From: Lachnoclostridium sp. An196
Lineage (GTDB): Bacteria > Bacillota > Clostridia > Lachnospirales > Lachnospiraceae
Reading direction: 5' to 3'
NCBI RefSeq assembly: GCF_002160135.1
Contig: NZ_NFJZ01000007.1
Location: forward strand, 124,001-188,000
DNA: 64,000 bases
In this document: positions 10,086 to 25,000 of the stretch, piece by piece
Numbering within the stretch: the stretch's first letter is position 1
How the letters are laid out: every line of letters begins with the position of its first letter
The notes under the pieces: generated by a model
Seen by the model: only the letters and a program-made list of their open reading frames with translations
Database searches by the model: none
Told to the model about the DNA's origin: nothing
Position numbers and translations under genes: made by a program

Positions 10086-13000
10086 TCATCCTTCCGCAGG
10101 CTTCGCGCCGTCCTGTCCGTCTTCTCCGTCCCCGTCTTTGTCCTTCCTCTGCGGAATGACAGTAACGATTGCGTGTACAGCCGCCGTGATCACGAAGAAT
10201 ATGGTCCATCTGTCCGTCCATGCGATCAGGCCTTCCAGCGGCTGGGTCAGGAAGAACAGGATGATCAGCGCCGCGGCAAAGATCGTACCCAGGATCTTTC
10301 TCAGTTTTTTCTGCTTACAGTAAGAGTATTCTGCCAGCATCATGGAAGCTACCATACATGCCAGATCCGCCAGGGCAAGGCCCTGCGGGATGCCTGCCAG
10401 CACGTCTTCCTGAGAAGTCACCTTCGTCTCTTCCTCTTCTGTCTCCGCCGTCTGATCCGGCTCTTCATCCGTTCTCGGAGAGCTTGCCGGTATCTCTTCG
10501 GTATCTGCGCTTCCGTCCGTCACCGGCACGGTCGTCACAGTCCCGCTTCCGGGTCTTCCGCCTCCGGATGTGATATAGACAGTCTCCGTCACAGTCCCTC
10601 CCGGAACCTGTACATAGACGGTCTCTGTCGTGGTTCCTCCGCCGGAACCTCCGTTATCTCCGGTACTTTCCGGCGTATACGGCGTATAGGCGATGGTGTA
10701 GAACGAGAACCGGTCGCTCTCGAAACTCAGTCTCTTTCCGTCCGCGCTGAGCGTGCAGTCCAGTCTGTCCACCGCTCCCTCGTGATTCCGATAAACTTCA
10801 TAGGTGTCTTTGCCCAGCAGTTCATCCGGAAGTTCAACCGTAATCCTTACCGGCATATCCAGTTCATGGAGTTCCTCGCTGACGCCGTCGGAACGGAATT
10901 TGTTGATCGCCAGGTCCAGAGAATAATATCCTTTCTCATCTCCGGCGACCGCCCTGATCGGATCCAGCTGCTGCGCCGTCGTCTCTTCTCTCGGTATGGA
11001 AGCCACAAACTGAACGACCACTTTATTTCCTTCCACGGTCTCTTCCGCCACGTCAACGGTGTTTCTCAATCCATCTACTTCGATCGCCGGCATATCGCTG
11101 GTCGCCAGCGTGATGACTTCGTTGTACGCGCTGGTGCTGACCAGGAAATTGTAGACTGTCTCGATGCCGTATCTGGACGCCGTCATTCTTATGAAATAAT
11201 TCTTATGTTCTTCAATCGCCTCCTTCGGCACGGTAAAGCTTCCGTCCGCTCCGATTTCATAGGACGCCAGTTCTCTGCCCATCATGTCGGTCAGCACTGC
11301 CTCTTCGATATTCGCGTCGCCTTTCAGTATCGGGCTGAATACCATATCCTGCGCCAGGTGGTTGCCGTCCATGGCTTCCTCGCCGATGATCAGCGTATAG
11401 CCCGTCGTCTCCGGGTCAAATGCCGGGAACATGGTGACGCCTTCCGACAGCTCCAGTCCCAGGTCCGAAAGCGGAGTCTCCTCGCCCGGATCCAGTTCCT
11501 GTCCGGTCTGGAACGCGCTCAGGAGCGCTTCCACATTCTCATTGGTCGCGTAATCCATAAACGCGCCTGCTTTTACCACCAGGGTGTAGATCTCATTCAG
11601 TTCCAGCTTCAGCGGCTCGCCGTTTTCATCCACGAATCTTTCGATGGGAACCGATGTGGTGCACGCCGCTCCTTCATCCGGGATCAGCGGGATCTCATCT
11701 TCATGCATCGTTGCCGTATAAGTCTTCTCTCCGGTACTGATGGTCAGCTGTCCGCCTTCCTTCCAGACGACCCGTTCGCTGAAGAACAGTTCGATCTCTG
11801 TCAGCGCGTCCTCTCCCATGACAGCCACGCCTGTGGCGTTCAGGGACGGTTTCAGGCTCTGGGCGGTGGGGAGAGACGTCTCAATCACCCAGTCGGTCGG
11901 TTCTCCGGTAGCGAGACTCTTCATCGTAAGTTCCGTAGTGTTCCCGGCCGTATCTGCAAGTATCAGTCTGATCTGCCCTTTTGTCTCTACCGGGATGGTA
12001 AATTCTGCATAATACCTGCCTCCGCTTTCCTTCACCCGGACATTTCCTTCGTCATATGTTCCGTCACTCTTCGGTATCCGGTAACTCAACCGGCTGGCTC
12101 CGCTGAATTCATCGCTTACCGGAATCTGTACTTTGACCGCTTCATTAAAGAATGTTCCAAATGTCAGCCAGTTGATCAGTTTTGCAGCCGGCGTATCATT
12201 CACTGTCCGGTATTCGATACCTTCCTCTTCTATCACGGCTGCTTTCGGATCGTAGCGTACAACAATATTTTCTCTCGCGTCACACTCTACTCCTGATTCG
12301 CTGACCGTCCAGTACTCGATGTTCCAGACTCCGCCGTCTTTAACCAGAAGCTCCACCGTCTGATTCGGTCCCAGCGTCGTTACCGACACCGCGTCTGCAT
12401 CACCCGGTTCCGCTGTGCCTTCCTCCCAGATCTTATACCTTACATCCACATGAACAGTCGGCCCTACGTTCGTCGGGTCATTGGTCGTAAATCTGACAAG
12501 TACGCCGTCAATATCTGCCTGATACAGATACCATCCGGTTTCCTGTCCGTCGATACTGCCTTTTGTCCCCAGAATTTCCAGCTTAACATTATATGGAGCT
12601 TCCGTAGAAATCTTGTCCACGGTAATCTGTTGTTCACCCAGTTCATTTCCGGCGATATCTCCCGCCGTGATCGTGTATACGCCGTTTTGTGCCGCGCGGA
12701 TTGTATAGATCCCGCTTGCCTCGTCATAACTATAATCCGTAGAACTTAAGATTTCTTCCGATCCCTCCACAGGTTTGAATCTGATCTGTACGGAATCCCG
12801 GTTTACGCCGCTTGGGCCTCCGTTTTCAGAACCGCCCTTCTGCAGATCTTCCAAGGTAAACTTTACGTCGTATTCCGTCAGGAAACCTGCCGGATAATCA
12901 GTTTCATCCGTAAACGTCGGTTTTACGGTATCCACCCCGAATTCTGCAGTTGTCTCCGCGGATTTGTTTCCTGCCGCGTCCACATTCCACATGACGACTT

Positions 13001-16000
13001 TCCATCTGCCTTCTGCCGCTACCGGCGGATCGACCGTCGCTTCTTCGTTGTCATTGCCGGATGCAATCAGTTCAGATGCGGTATCCGGTTCTTGTTCCGT
13101 ATCGGTATTCCACATCTTATACATGGTTGTTACCGGAGCAATATTGTTGTCTGTATCTTCCGTATCATTTTTCACACCGGTGACTGCAGGATACTCTGTG
13201 TTGTACCACGCCTGAATATTGTTATCTTCCGTGCTGTTTTCCGCCACCCGGATCACTGGCGCCTCCGGAGAAACGGCATCGATCTGATTCACTTCAATCT
13301 CGGCTGTATATTCATTGCCCGCCGCGTCCAGAGCACTTACAAGATACGTTCCATTCTTAAGCGCGGTAAAGGAACAAGCATATTCCCGGGCAAGTTCGCT
13401 CAGTCCGTCAGATTCAAACTGAATAACATCATTCTGATCAGCCGATACTGCAGCCTGGATATTTTCGCCCTGTGCGCCGTCTTCTCCTTTCAGAATGACC
13501 GTCACACTGTTTTTCTGAATACCACTGGTCTCATCCGCCAGTCTGAACGCGACTGTTTTGCTCTGCATCCAGCCTTTCGGGACATTCAGAGAGTTCGCCA
13601 CCTGTACAGGTTTCTCGCGGTCGATCTGATAAATTTCCTGAACCGAATCCGCTTCATTAAGGGCGTTGTCCTTCGCATTGAATATAACAGTATAAACGCC
13701 GTCTTCCAGATTATCCGCCTGCGGCACATCGACAGTATCTTCTATTGTCTGCTTAATTCCGTCTGTCGTGTTTGCATCGTAAATATTGGTCTGTGGTTCT
13801 GCGTCTTCGCTGTTTCTTTCCATAGTCCAGGTGACCTCACCTACACCGCTGGTGCCGCCGTCTACGTTAACCTTTACCTGAACAGCCTTGTTATACCATC
13901 CATATTCCGTAGGCCTATCTTCTGTAGAGATACTGATTGTCGGCTCCGCAGAATCCACCACCCAGGTACTTTCATCGGCCTCTCCATCTACTATGTCATT
14001 GGTCAGAGTCTTTTCGACACTCTCATTTCCGGCTTTATCTGTCGCTTTCAGCCTGATCGTGCCTTTGAACTCCGGATTGATCTGAAAGCTATAGGTCCCG
14101 TCGCTGTTCGCGGATGCCTGCTTCCATTCATCACCATTCAGTTGATACTCCAGGCCGGCAATGCCGCTCTCATTCACGCCTTCCGTTACCGGAACGGTAA
14201 TCTTGACAGCTTCTTTAAAGAAAATACCGAAGGTTAACTTGTTCATGATATCTGCCAGATTTCCTTCGTTCACAGGAGTGATCACGATCTTTTCCCCATC
14301 GATTACCGGAGCATCCTTATCTGCATAATAAATATAGGTCTCTCTTTCACATTTATTTCCAGCTTCATCTTCTGTATAGACTGTCACCTCCCATTTCCCG
14401 TCCGCATTTACTGCATACTCAAATTTCTCTGTACCAGGCACAATCGTGCCGGTTCCATCCGCAGCAGTGGTTCCATTGCAGGTAATCTCATAATGCGTCG
14501 TGATTTTGGATTCATTTTCTGCATTATCCACGGGCTGTTCCGGGGCGGTGATCACGATTGTTGGCCAGGACTCAATGTACCAGCACTGCGATTCCTCTCC
14601 TTCCACGATATTTCCATTCGGAGCTGCAGGATCGGTTGATACTTTCGCATTATCCGGGGCCTGCTTATCAATTTTAGAAACAGTAAACTTCCGTTCTTTC
14701 TCATTTGCCTCCTGAGGCGTTTTACCGTCTTTCTCCATTGCATTGATGTTGTCATAGACTACAATGATATAATCTCCATTCTCCTCTGCAGTATATTCAA
14801 ACTTGTTGTCTACTACATCAAACTCCTTTGTCGCTCCGCTTGGTGAAGTCACCGTCACATGGCCCGTTCCGCTAATACCGCTCACATGTCTTGAATCATT
14901 TTCCGGAGCATTATTTGCCCAGCTGTCAGAAGCCGTAAATGTCACCTTTTTCGCTGACGCCCACTTATCCTCATTTTCGACAGAAGGCTCCCCGATTACC
15001 GGATCACCCCGGTCTATCTTGATATAATACTTCGATACATTTTCACTCACATTCCCGGCTTCATCCAGCGTCTGAATATACAGGAGCCATACGCCGTCCT
15101 GTTTCGCTCCATTTACCTTAAATTCAGAAGTTTCAATCGTCTTCGATGCCTGAGCCGCATTTGTTGTGCTAAAATGTTTGATTCTATCCGGCGTCAGTGA
15201 TGAATCAAAAGTCACTTCTTGAGAATCTTGGGCATAAGTAATCATCGGCCTGGATCCCAAAATATCGAGCGTCCAGTTACCATCGCTTCCCAGTATCATC
15301 TCTGTAGGTCTTACCAGATAATAATAAGTCGTTACATCGATGTCCGCTTCCTCCGGGGTCTTGATCACCACCTCCGGCACATCATTGTACCAGGGAGAAC
15401 TTCTTTCTCCGTTTACCGCTTTCACATTATTAACAGTTACTATTTCATTTCCCTGCACATACTCCACCAGATGATTCCGGAACTTATCTGTCCAGACATT
15501 TCCGGCATTGTCTGAAAGAGAGATCGTGTATACGGCGTCTTCTTTTGCTTTAAATTCAGCTTTCCTAAGTTGCTCACTGATTGTAAAATCTGTTCCTCTT
15601 ACCAGATTAACCGTTTCTCCGTCTTTCTCATAACTGATTGTCAGAGAGCCCTCTTTTACACCGCTGGTTGCGTCAGATACTTCAATCGTAATATTCTGCT
15701 CATCGTTGACCGGTGTGTCTCCCTGGAATCCGTCAACTGTTACTTCCGGGGCCTTCGTATCAATCTTGTAGGTCTCAGAAGCCGAACTGGTCACATTCGT
15801 GGCGTTGTCCATGGCGTACAGAGTGATACTGTGGATGCCGTCCTGTAAAATAATATTGCTATTTACTGGATTGAAATTCGGAACAAGGTCATCTTCACTG
15901 TATTTTGCAACCGGAGTTTCCTCAGTTTCCTCCTCAGAATCCTCCGTTTCTTTTACAGAATCTATCCATTTCACTTCATAAAGGCCGCTCTTGGAATCCC

Positions 16001-19000
16001 GAGCCGTTCCGGCCAGTGTGACATCCGTTTTATACCACCCGTCTTCTCCCTGAGTAGGACTGCCTGTTATTTCCACTGTCACTGTCGGCGCTTCGCCTTC
16101 CAGTATCCATTTCCCGGATCCGTCAGCATCTTTTTTCAGCTCATATTTGTCGCTGACATTCCCCGCCACATCCTCCAGCCAGACTTGTACAGAACCATTC
16201 TCCGCATAGGACAACTCTGTTTTCAACGTAATGGACGCTTCCGTTTCCCCTTGCACATCCTTAGACTGCTCCGCCTGTCCCGGAATCTGCCAGTACAGCG
16301 TTTTGACTCCGCTTTCTGCATCCGAAATCGGCATCGTCACTGTAACAGCATCCTTATAGAAATTGCCAAAACCAAGCCAGTGGATCAGATCCTCAAGCAG
16401 ACCGCCCTTTGAATCCGTGAATCTCAGACTTCCCGTATCAATCACCGGATCCGTGTTATCCACTTTCAGATCCTTCTCCCAAGCAGATTCGCAGCAGTTT
16501 CCTGCATCATCCGTTGTATAAACGGTCACGCGCCATTGTCCGTCAGGGATATTGATAAGCTGTGTCTCAAGATCCCCAGTTATTACTTCAACCGGATCGT
16601 GCGATACCCCATCAGAAGAAGAAATATCCGTCAGCTGATACCAGGTGGTAATCGGTGATCCGTCGTCCTGTTCAGGCGGTTCAATCTGTACCTGAACCCA
16701 GGTTCCTTCTCCGTTATACCATTCACCCTCTCCTTTTTCTACCGGCTCAATTTCTACCGTGGCATTTTCCGGTTTTTCTTTGTCGATCCCTTTAGCTGTG
16801 ACAAATTCTTCTATTTCCGTCGTATTTCCAGCCATATCCTCAACCCGGATACTGTATGATCCATTTGCCTCCGCCTCAAACTGCCAGGTGTTTTCCTGCC
16901 CGTCCACTTTTTCCGCGACAGGATTTGTTCCGGACGGTCCGGTGATCCGGATCTCTTTTTCATTGATGTCGCTGGTCGTATCTGTCAAGGTGAACTGATA
17001 GATCCGGTTCTGATTGGTCCATTGCACATTGTCAGATATCATCCGCGCATCGCCGATAACAGGGGCTTCCGTATCAATCTGAACCGTCATCTTCGTTCCG
17101 GCCTCTTCCGTACCTGTCACAGTATTTCCGGCGATGTCACTTGCCGATGCAGTCACGGTCAGTTTACCCTGGATATCCGATACGGAAGGATTCGACTCAT
17201 TTGCAGTATTCCAGGTGATTATAACTTCTTCGGACTTTGTTTCACCTTCTTTATATGCTTCTTGCCATGCTGCCGCCGGATCAGTTTCGCCATCTCTCGT
17301 AAGTTCGATTTTTCCGACTCCGCCTTTATCCTTCGCCGTCGCGGTAAATGTAACCGGGGTATTGTACCATCCATCCTTTCCGGTCGGAGCCGAAGCCGCC
17401 ACTTCCAGAGTCAGTTCCGGAGGCATGCTCTCCACTGTCCATTTTCCCTTATTATCGCGCGTTCCATAAGTGACCGGCTCCATATCCGTTTCATTGCCCG
17501 CCACATCGACCACAGCGATCCGGATTCCTTTTTCGTAAAGCGCATTTGTCTCATCCGCATGAATCTTAAAACTTGCCGCGCCGTTGCTAAAAACGGCTGT
17601 TCCTGTCTTGGGATTTTCCGGAGTATCCGTGTCAATTTCATACTTCAGTGTTCCAAGCCCGCTCAGCGCGTCAGAAGCCGTTACCGTTACCGTCACGGTA
17701 TCTTTGGCAAAGATACCGAAGATCGTATCCAGAATGCTCTGGTCAGGGGACACCACGATCTTTACCGTCGAAGCGTCCGTTGTGTCCACCCAGATCTCTT
17801 CCCCTGCCGCCGTGCTTACCGTTGTATGCTCGGATTCATTTCCTGCTTCATCCTGTATCCAGTATTCCATTCCCCACTTTCCATCGCGGGTGATGACATT
17901 GGAAAGTACCGTAACCGTCTCCGCAGATCCCTTCAACGTGATCGTCTTTGCGGTTTCGGCGGTTCCGCCGTCAATGGTATTCCATACTTTGTAGCGGAAA
18001 CTTACCGGCGCTTTATTGGGGTCAGCAGTTTCTTTCAATATTCCCAGCTCTATGGACGGATACTTATCGTTGTTCTGCCCGCCGGTATACCACATCGGAT
18101 TCCTTGAATTGTCTCCAAGAACCTGATTATCCGTATTTACAGGTTTTGTCCTGTCGAGTTTTGTTGTAAGAATCGGCTCTGGATTCAGGTTTCCGTTTTC
18201 ACTGTTCGTGACCGCAAAACGGATGGAAATCGCTTTTTCCTTACGGATACGGAGCGTATGAGTCTCTTCTATCCAATCTGCGCCGATCTTATTGGCAAAT
18301 TCTTCAATAGAAAAATAACTGTCCAGATCTTCTCTGTCGTCACTGCTTTCATCGGTATCAAGCTTGGCCCATAAAAGAACGTCTTCATATTCCGCGTTAT
18401 TCGCCAGCCCAAGGTGATAATCAATGTATTCGCTGTTGCTCCACGTTCCGTCCTCATATGGCTGTCCGGCTGCATCAGTTACGGTGATATCCAGGGCAGG
18501 TTTTCCATTGTTGATCCGGATGCTCTCTTTCTTAAGCTGCCGCATATTGCCCGCTTTGTCGTACACCTGTACATAGAGGTCAAACATACCCGTCTCGTCC
18601 ATGACAACGACATGACTGTTCGGATTGTCATCCCATTCTTGTCTTCGATAATTCGGGCTTTCAACGCTTCCGCTGGCGACCCAGTCGTAGCGGATATGAT
18701 CGATGCCGCTCTTGCCGTATTCTTCTGTCGCATCTGCGTCTTTCACATCCACCCGGACTCTGACATCATCCGGATAAGGCTGCCCTTCTTCCGGAGCCGG
18801 ATTAGTTATGTAAAGTCCGTCATTCGATGAATCCCCTGTAAGCACAGGTCCAAGCTTGTCAACGTTACTGACAGTAAATGTATACGTTTCCTCATTTCCG
18901 GCTGCGTCTTTGGCTGTAATGGTGTAAGATCCATTTTTCTCGACCGTAAATTCATAATTTCCATTGCCATCCGTTTGAATAGTCTGAGGAACATCTCCTT

Positions 19001-22000
19001 CCCGCTGCCATGTCACTTTCGCGACGTCGCTGGTCACGGTTCCTTCCGGAGCGTTTTCTCCTTTCAGATCCTGAACCGTAAAACGCGCTGTATAACCATC
19101 GTTTGTCCAGTCCCCATCCGCAGTACTCCAATTCGTCTGATCAAAGGTAACCGTACCAATCGTCGGCGCGGTCCTGTCTATTTTTACGACCGCCTGCTTA
19201 TTTGCTGATTCATTTCCGGCGTTATCCGTAGCCATTACCCAGACCATATGGACGCCTTCCTGAGTCATTGTCTCAGAAAAAGCATATTCCTCTGTTTTCT
19301 CCTCCGAAAACTCTCCGTCTGTTTCTCCGGTAATCGTCCCTGAAGCATCCCCGTCCAACACGTACTCTATCTTCTGCAGTCCAGAATCAGCATCGGACAC
19401 CTGAGTGGTAACTGTTACATCGCCTGTGTACCACTTCGAGGCAGCGGGATCTTCACTGAGTTCTTCATCATTTCCGAAAAGAACACCGACTTCCGGCGGC
19501 GTATTTTCCAGCAGCCATACCGGCTCCTTTCCCACTTCTTCTCCAAGGTCTGTTCCCAGATTCTGTGACGCAGTATTTCCTGCCTCATCTTTCAGTTTTA
19601 ACGAAACAATTCCTTCTGTGCCTATATCCAGCGTGAAGGTAAACTGATTATTGCTTTTATTCGCCGTGATCTCCTCTTCGCCGTTAATCCGGTAACTCAG
19701 GGAATCAATTCCGCTTTCATTTGTGCCGTCCTCAGTAACTACGGTCACCTGAACGCCTTTATTAAAGAAAATACCAAAGGTCAGTTTGTTCAGAGCTTCC
19801 GCTATATCAGTATTATTTACTTCCTTATACGTGACGCTGACAATCTCCGGTGCATTCAGGTCGACCATAAATGTTACCGTCTTATCCGTCGACTCAGAAT
19901 CTACCGTGTCCTCTGCCCAGGCTTTAAAAGTGTATTCTCCGCTGTCATCTTCGTCAAAAATGATTTCGGCAATATTGCCTGTCAGAGATGTGCCTGTACT
20001 GTCATCCGGTTCTGTCTCTTCCGCACGCCAATACTTGTACTTCGTCGTCACTTCTGCCTGCCCGGCCTCTGCCTCCACAGCGTGTACCTTGACGGTAAGT
20101 CTTCCGGTATTGCTGTTGTACCATCCAGATACTCCTGACCCCTCAGGATCTAATTCAACCACCGGCGCTGCCAGTTTCGTCATGGTTACCTGCACATTGC
20201 CAAACGGTTCGTCATCCGACAAGCCGCTTCCCGATACTGCCCGGAAGCTGAAACTGTCATTCACAATAAACGAAGAGCCTTCCGCGATGTCCGCGCCCAC
20301 TGTCAATGTGTTCGTATTGGAATCCCAGGTATATCCTTCACGGGCTTTCACAAAATCTTCTACAGATATCCAGTCCTCTCCCGTCAGTCCCGGCACTTTC
20401 ACATAATAGGTCAGTCCGGAAGTGTTCTCACCTGCGCTTAAAGTAAATACAACTTCATTTTTCGTCGGAATTCCCGGCATATACGCTACTCCGCCCGACT
20501 CTGCGCTCACTGTCAGTTCCGGCTTCTCTGTATCAATCCATACTGTATATGAACCACTTTCAGATACATTTTCTGCAGCGTCCGTCACCCGGATATAAAC
20601 CGTATGCTTACCATTCTCACGGATGGTAATTGCATGTGTACCGGCGCTTCCCCATGCTTCCGGCTTGCTCCAACTGCTGCCGTCCAGAGAATATGCAATC
20701 GTGGCGAGACCGCTGGCCTTGCTGTCTCCTGCGTCCGGCGCGTCTGAAGCGGTGACCGTCAGTGTCACGGCAGATGAGTTCCACTTTGCTCCGGTTGCAC
20801 CTTCCACATTGCTGATAACCGGCAGATCCTTATCCAGATTATCAATTTCAACAGTACTGCTGGCAGAACGTCCTGCCTTATCATATACCGTGATCGTATA
20901 GGTCCCCGCCGCAGTCAGGTCAGAGATAACTACTTTTCCATCCCGAATATTCTCTGCTGCAATCGTCTTCTCATCCGGTTCCGCAATCCCCTGTCCCAAC
21001 GCATCTACAGTACGGGAGTATGTGACGCTGTGCACGCCGCTTCCTGTATCACCAACCGTGAACTCAAGCGAAACGCTTCCTTCCGCGCCTACCCATCCGG
21101 ACGGATTCATGGTGATCTCTCCTATTACAGGATCATTCTTGTCAATACGGATTGTATCTGTCGACTTCCAATTTTCTGTAATACTTTCATCATATGTCCA
21201 GTTTCCTGCAAGGTCGGATACATTGTAGCGGTAGACTGTTCCTTTTGTATTGCCCGTTACAGCTTCCGTATATAAATAATTCTTTACCGGTTTAGATGGA
21301 GATCCCTTTTTTGCATCCCAGACATCCTCTGCATTCCCGGCATCTTTCTGACGCTTCAGGATATCCAGCCCTTCATTGTCTAATATCGAAACTGTAACAT
21401 CCACGTCATCCCAGTACCATTTATTGCCGTCTTTTCCGTCTTTCTGTTCAGATCTGTCCTGTGCCTGAACAGTCACACCGGTTATCTGAGGAACGTTTGT
21501 ATCTATAATCCACTTCGAACTTCCAAGATCTCCGTCTTTATTCTTCAGCACTGCAGAAGTCTCATTGCCCGCCACATCGTCGATCTTCAGACTGATCTCA
21601 TATGTGCCTGCGACATCAAGGGAAAATTCTGCCGTACCATCGTCCCCGATGGCGACTGGTATATATTTATCAGAAGAGGAAGTCTTATAATATAAATTCC
21701 TGGGGCCACTTCCGTCCTCATTGTCTTTGACAGTAACTGTAAATATCACTCTACCTTTGTAGTAATTACCAAAGGTCAGGAAATTGATCGCATCCTCAAT
21801 GAAACTGCCTTTATAATCTGTATATTTAACTTTCTCAATCCATGGCGCCGTTTTATCGATCTTCAGATTCTCCGCGGTTGTCGTCCATGACGTGAACGCC
21901 CCAGTCTCGGAATCCTTAAGCTGAATGATAATACCAGCGGTGGTCTCGGATATCGTATAAGAGTTCTGCCATCCACGTACATCCCAGACTATACTACCAT

Positions 22001-25000
22001 CTGCATCTAGGATGCCGATCCGGACCTGATCGTAAATATTACTTTCTGTCGGATCAGCTTTGATCGTAACGTCCGTATTATTCCAATCTTCTGTCGATGC
22101 AACTGCTTTCGGCGAAACCACATACAGCCCTTCTGCCAGATCCTGTTTAATGGTCAGCACACCTCTCTTGTCAGTTATCTCATAATTGGATGAACTGCCT
22201 GAGGTCGTGTAAGATATTGTATAATCACTTGTTGGCTGATATTGCTGACTCTCGTCAAAACTTGGAAATGCCGGATTCAGAGTATATACAACCGTTCCCA
22301 TAACATCGGCAAGATTATCTGTCGTTGCCAGTGTTGTATTGTCTGTCAATTCCAGTTCCCAATTCGGCTCTTTCTGGCCTGTCTTGATGGAAACGTCCTT
22401 TGGTTTTACTGTGATCGGACGTCTGGCGATTTTTCCGCCTTCCACCGTAATCTCGTCTGAAGTTTCTGCGTCTGCCTGAATTACATAATTTGCAAATCTG
22501 TTTCCAGTCAGAATCAGATCTCTGATGGTAATAGTTTTGGAGTCTCCCGCATTGGCGTCCTCAAAGTATCCGGTCAGAACGTCGCCGGATACAGAAAGCC
22601 CTGTCCCGTCAGAATTAAATGTATTCTGAATCGAAGTACAGCCCCCAATCTCTTCATTTCCCACCGGCGCGGGCGCTGCTTGGATGGACACCACATTAAT
22701 TTCGTTATTTCCATCATATACTTTTTCTGTTTTTCCCAGAGAAAAAACCGTCACAGGCCGTTTTGCCACATTGACCGTCACTTCCTGGCTCACTAATCCA
22801 AATCTGGTCAGGTCATCCGGCCGGAAGGTAATCCATGCTTTCCGAACCTGTGACGATGGACCATATGTGCCGGCGTCCCATACATCATCCCAGTCTGTGG
22901 AACTGAGCGTAGCTGCATCCGTTACAGCCTGATCGGCGCGATATACATAGAAGGTACCGCTGATCCCCAGCGCCTGCTGGTCAGCAGGAATCAGTGTCCC
23001 TGCTGCAATGTTGGCCGAGTCTTTGGACATGGTCAGAGAAGGATGCTGAGATGATATTACATTGGCATCATTCACATTTCCGGCAATCTCACCGTATGTA
23101 AAATTAATGGTGTCGGGCATGTTCAGGTAGAAGGGTTTGACTTCTATAATATGTGTCTGTTCATTCGTGACCGGATCATTTGCCTCCAGTCCCTGATCAC
23201 TCCCTTCTCCATAGGCGGCTACAGGTTCTTCCACACCCGCACTTGTAACTATCCGGGGAATAAAATAATAGGTGTAACCTTGTTTTAATCCGCTTATGGC
23301 AATAGTATATTTCTCCTCTGGATTATGTTCTTCTGTATTAGGATCATATTCCGTTGCCTGATCCCACACATTATCTGTTTCATATCCTTTAGAAAATGCA
23401 CTTGCCCACTGATCCGACGATATTTCCTGCCCATCCGATCCGATCACCTTCGTCAGTCTGAATCCATAACTTTTATGTACCTGGTCGCCGTAATTAGGTG
23501 TAGAGCCGTTATACCTGGCCGTATCAACCTCCGTAACCAGCACTGCGCTGTCAAAAGTCACATTTTCCGCATGCGCCTGCCAGAAAACAGGAGTAAATAT
23601 TTCATGTATATCTTTGTAAATCGTTATTCCTGTTTCTTGAACTATAAAATCAGCGGTATCATCTCCTGCCCCATCCAATTTTCCAATAAATTTAGAACTC
23701 CTGCCTTCGGAAGTGCTTGATATGCGATAAGAACCTGGTTCCAGATTCGTTGCAAATACAGTTGTAGTTCCTCCCAGTTCAATCTCCCGCGTCTCCATGC
23801 CTGAAAGGGTCAGTGTTCTGTTTGGTACGCTCCTTGTGAAATAACCCACTATAACTTTTTCCGCATTAACATTTTGAAGGAAATCATCTGAACCGTTTCC
23901 CGTTGCTGAAAAGACGGCATTGTTATTGACACTCATAGTTCCACCTATGATTGCAGCAACTCCCCTGTCTGCCAATAACGTAAGATCTGAATCATTTTGA
24001 ATATTTAATATGCCAGAATTTCTATTATTTATTAATCCGCCATCGTCTCCACCACTAATTGAAATATTTCCACTGACAATATTGAGAGTTCCTTCATTAC
24101 AAATTACTCCCTCTTTTCCATAACCTGTAACAGAAATATCGCCGCTAACAGATACTTCTGTCCCCTTCGGAATATAGATAGCAGAAGCTTCATTAATATT
24201 TGTAAAAGTAGTGATTGATCCATCAAAAGAAACTGATGCTGATTGTACTCCGTCAAAATTTAATAACGGCTCTCCAGAACTGCGGGAATCTTCCAACGAA
24301 ACACCATTGAACTTTAATGACGTATTATCAACATCTTCTCCAAATACAATTCCTAAATTTGCAGTATTTGTATCTGTAAAAACATATGTAGAATTATCAA
24401 CAAGCAATGTAAGTTTTTCCATCTCTGCATTATAATATGCAAAATATTTTCCCGCATTTTCCGGATCCGTCTCTGGCACAGTTAAATAGCCTGTCTCCAT
24501 TCGCAAAATCTGGCTTATACTTACAGTATACTCTCCGCCAGCAGCTGCAATCTCCGGATCCGCCTTATTCAGCGCATTCTCCGCCCCCACCGTCACACTG
24601 ATCTTCATCCAGTTTTCCAGATACTCGTCCCACGTATCATATCCTCCCGGAACGGTCTCCGACCATTCATATCCTTCCGGCAGATCCGCGAGCACCGGGG
24701 CAAACTCATAGAATCCCTGCTTCGGCAGATTTTCGTCTTCCTCAGAGGCGGAAGTATCGAACTCCGTCACTCCTTCCGGTCCTGTGATGACCCACTCCAA
24801 GACTGTCAGTTCTACTGTCTCGTCCGCAGCCTCTTCTCCGTCTGCGCCGTCAGCCGCATCCACGATTCCTATGACCGTTTCCGGCAGAAGGACAGCATCC
24901 AGCGCCGCACCGATGGGCACGGTCTGATTCAGTACATATGCGGCTTTGTCTTCATCGGTGAAATCCACGCCGATGATGGTCGGAACTGTCTCTTCATCCG

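Noticed and set aside
10077-12296. Long plus-strand frame of 739 codons
   Set aside because: It lies antisense to the giant Ig-like gene, has no ribosome site or recognisable domain, and its composition follows the codon use of the gene opposite.
12145-21790. CRISPR or insertion-sequence repeats
   Set aside because: Similarity is at protein level within one frame; there are no terminal inverted repeats, target duplications or spacers.
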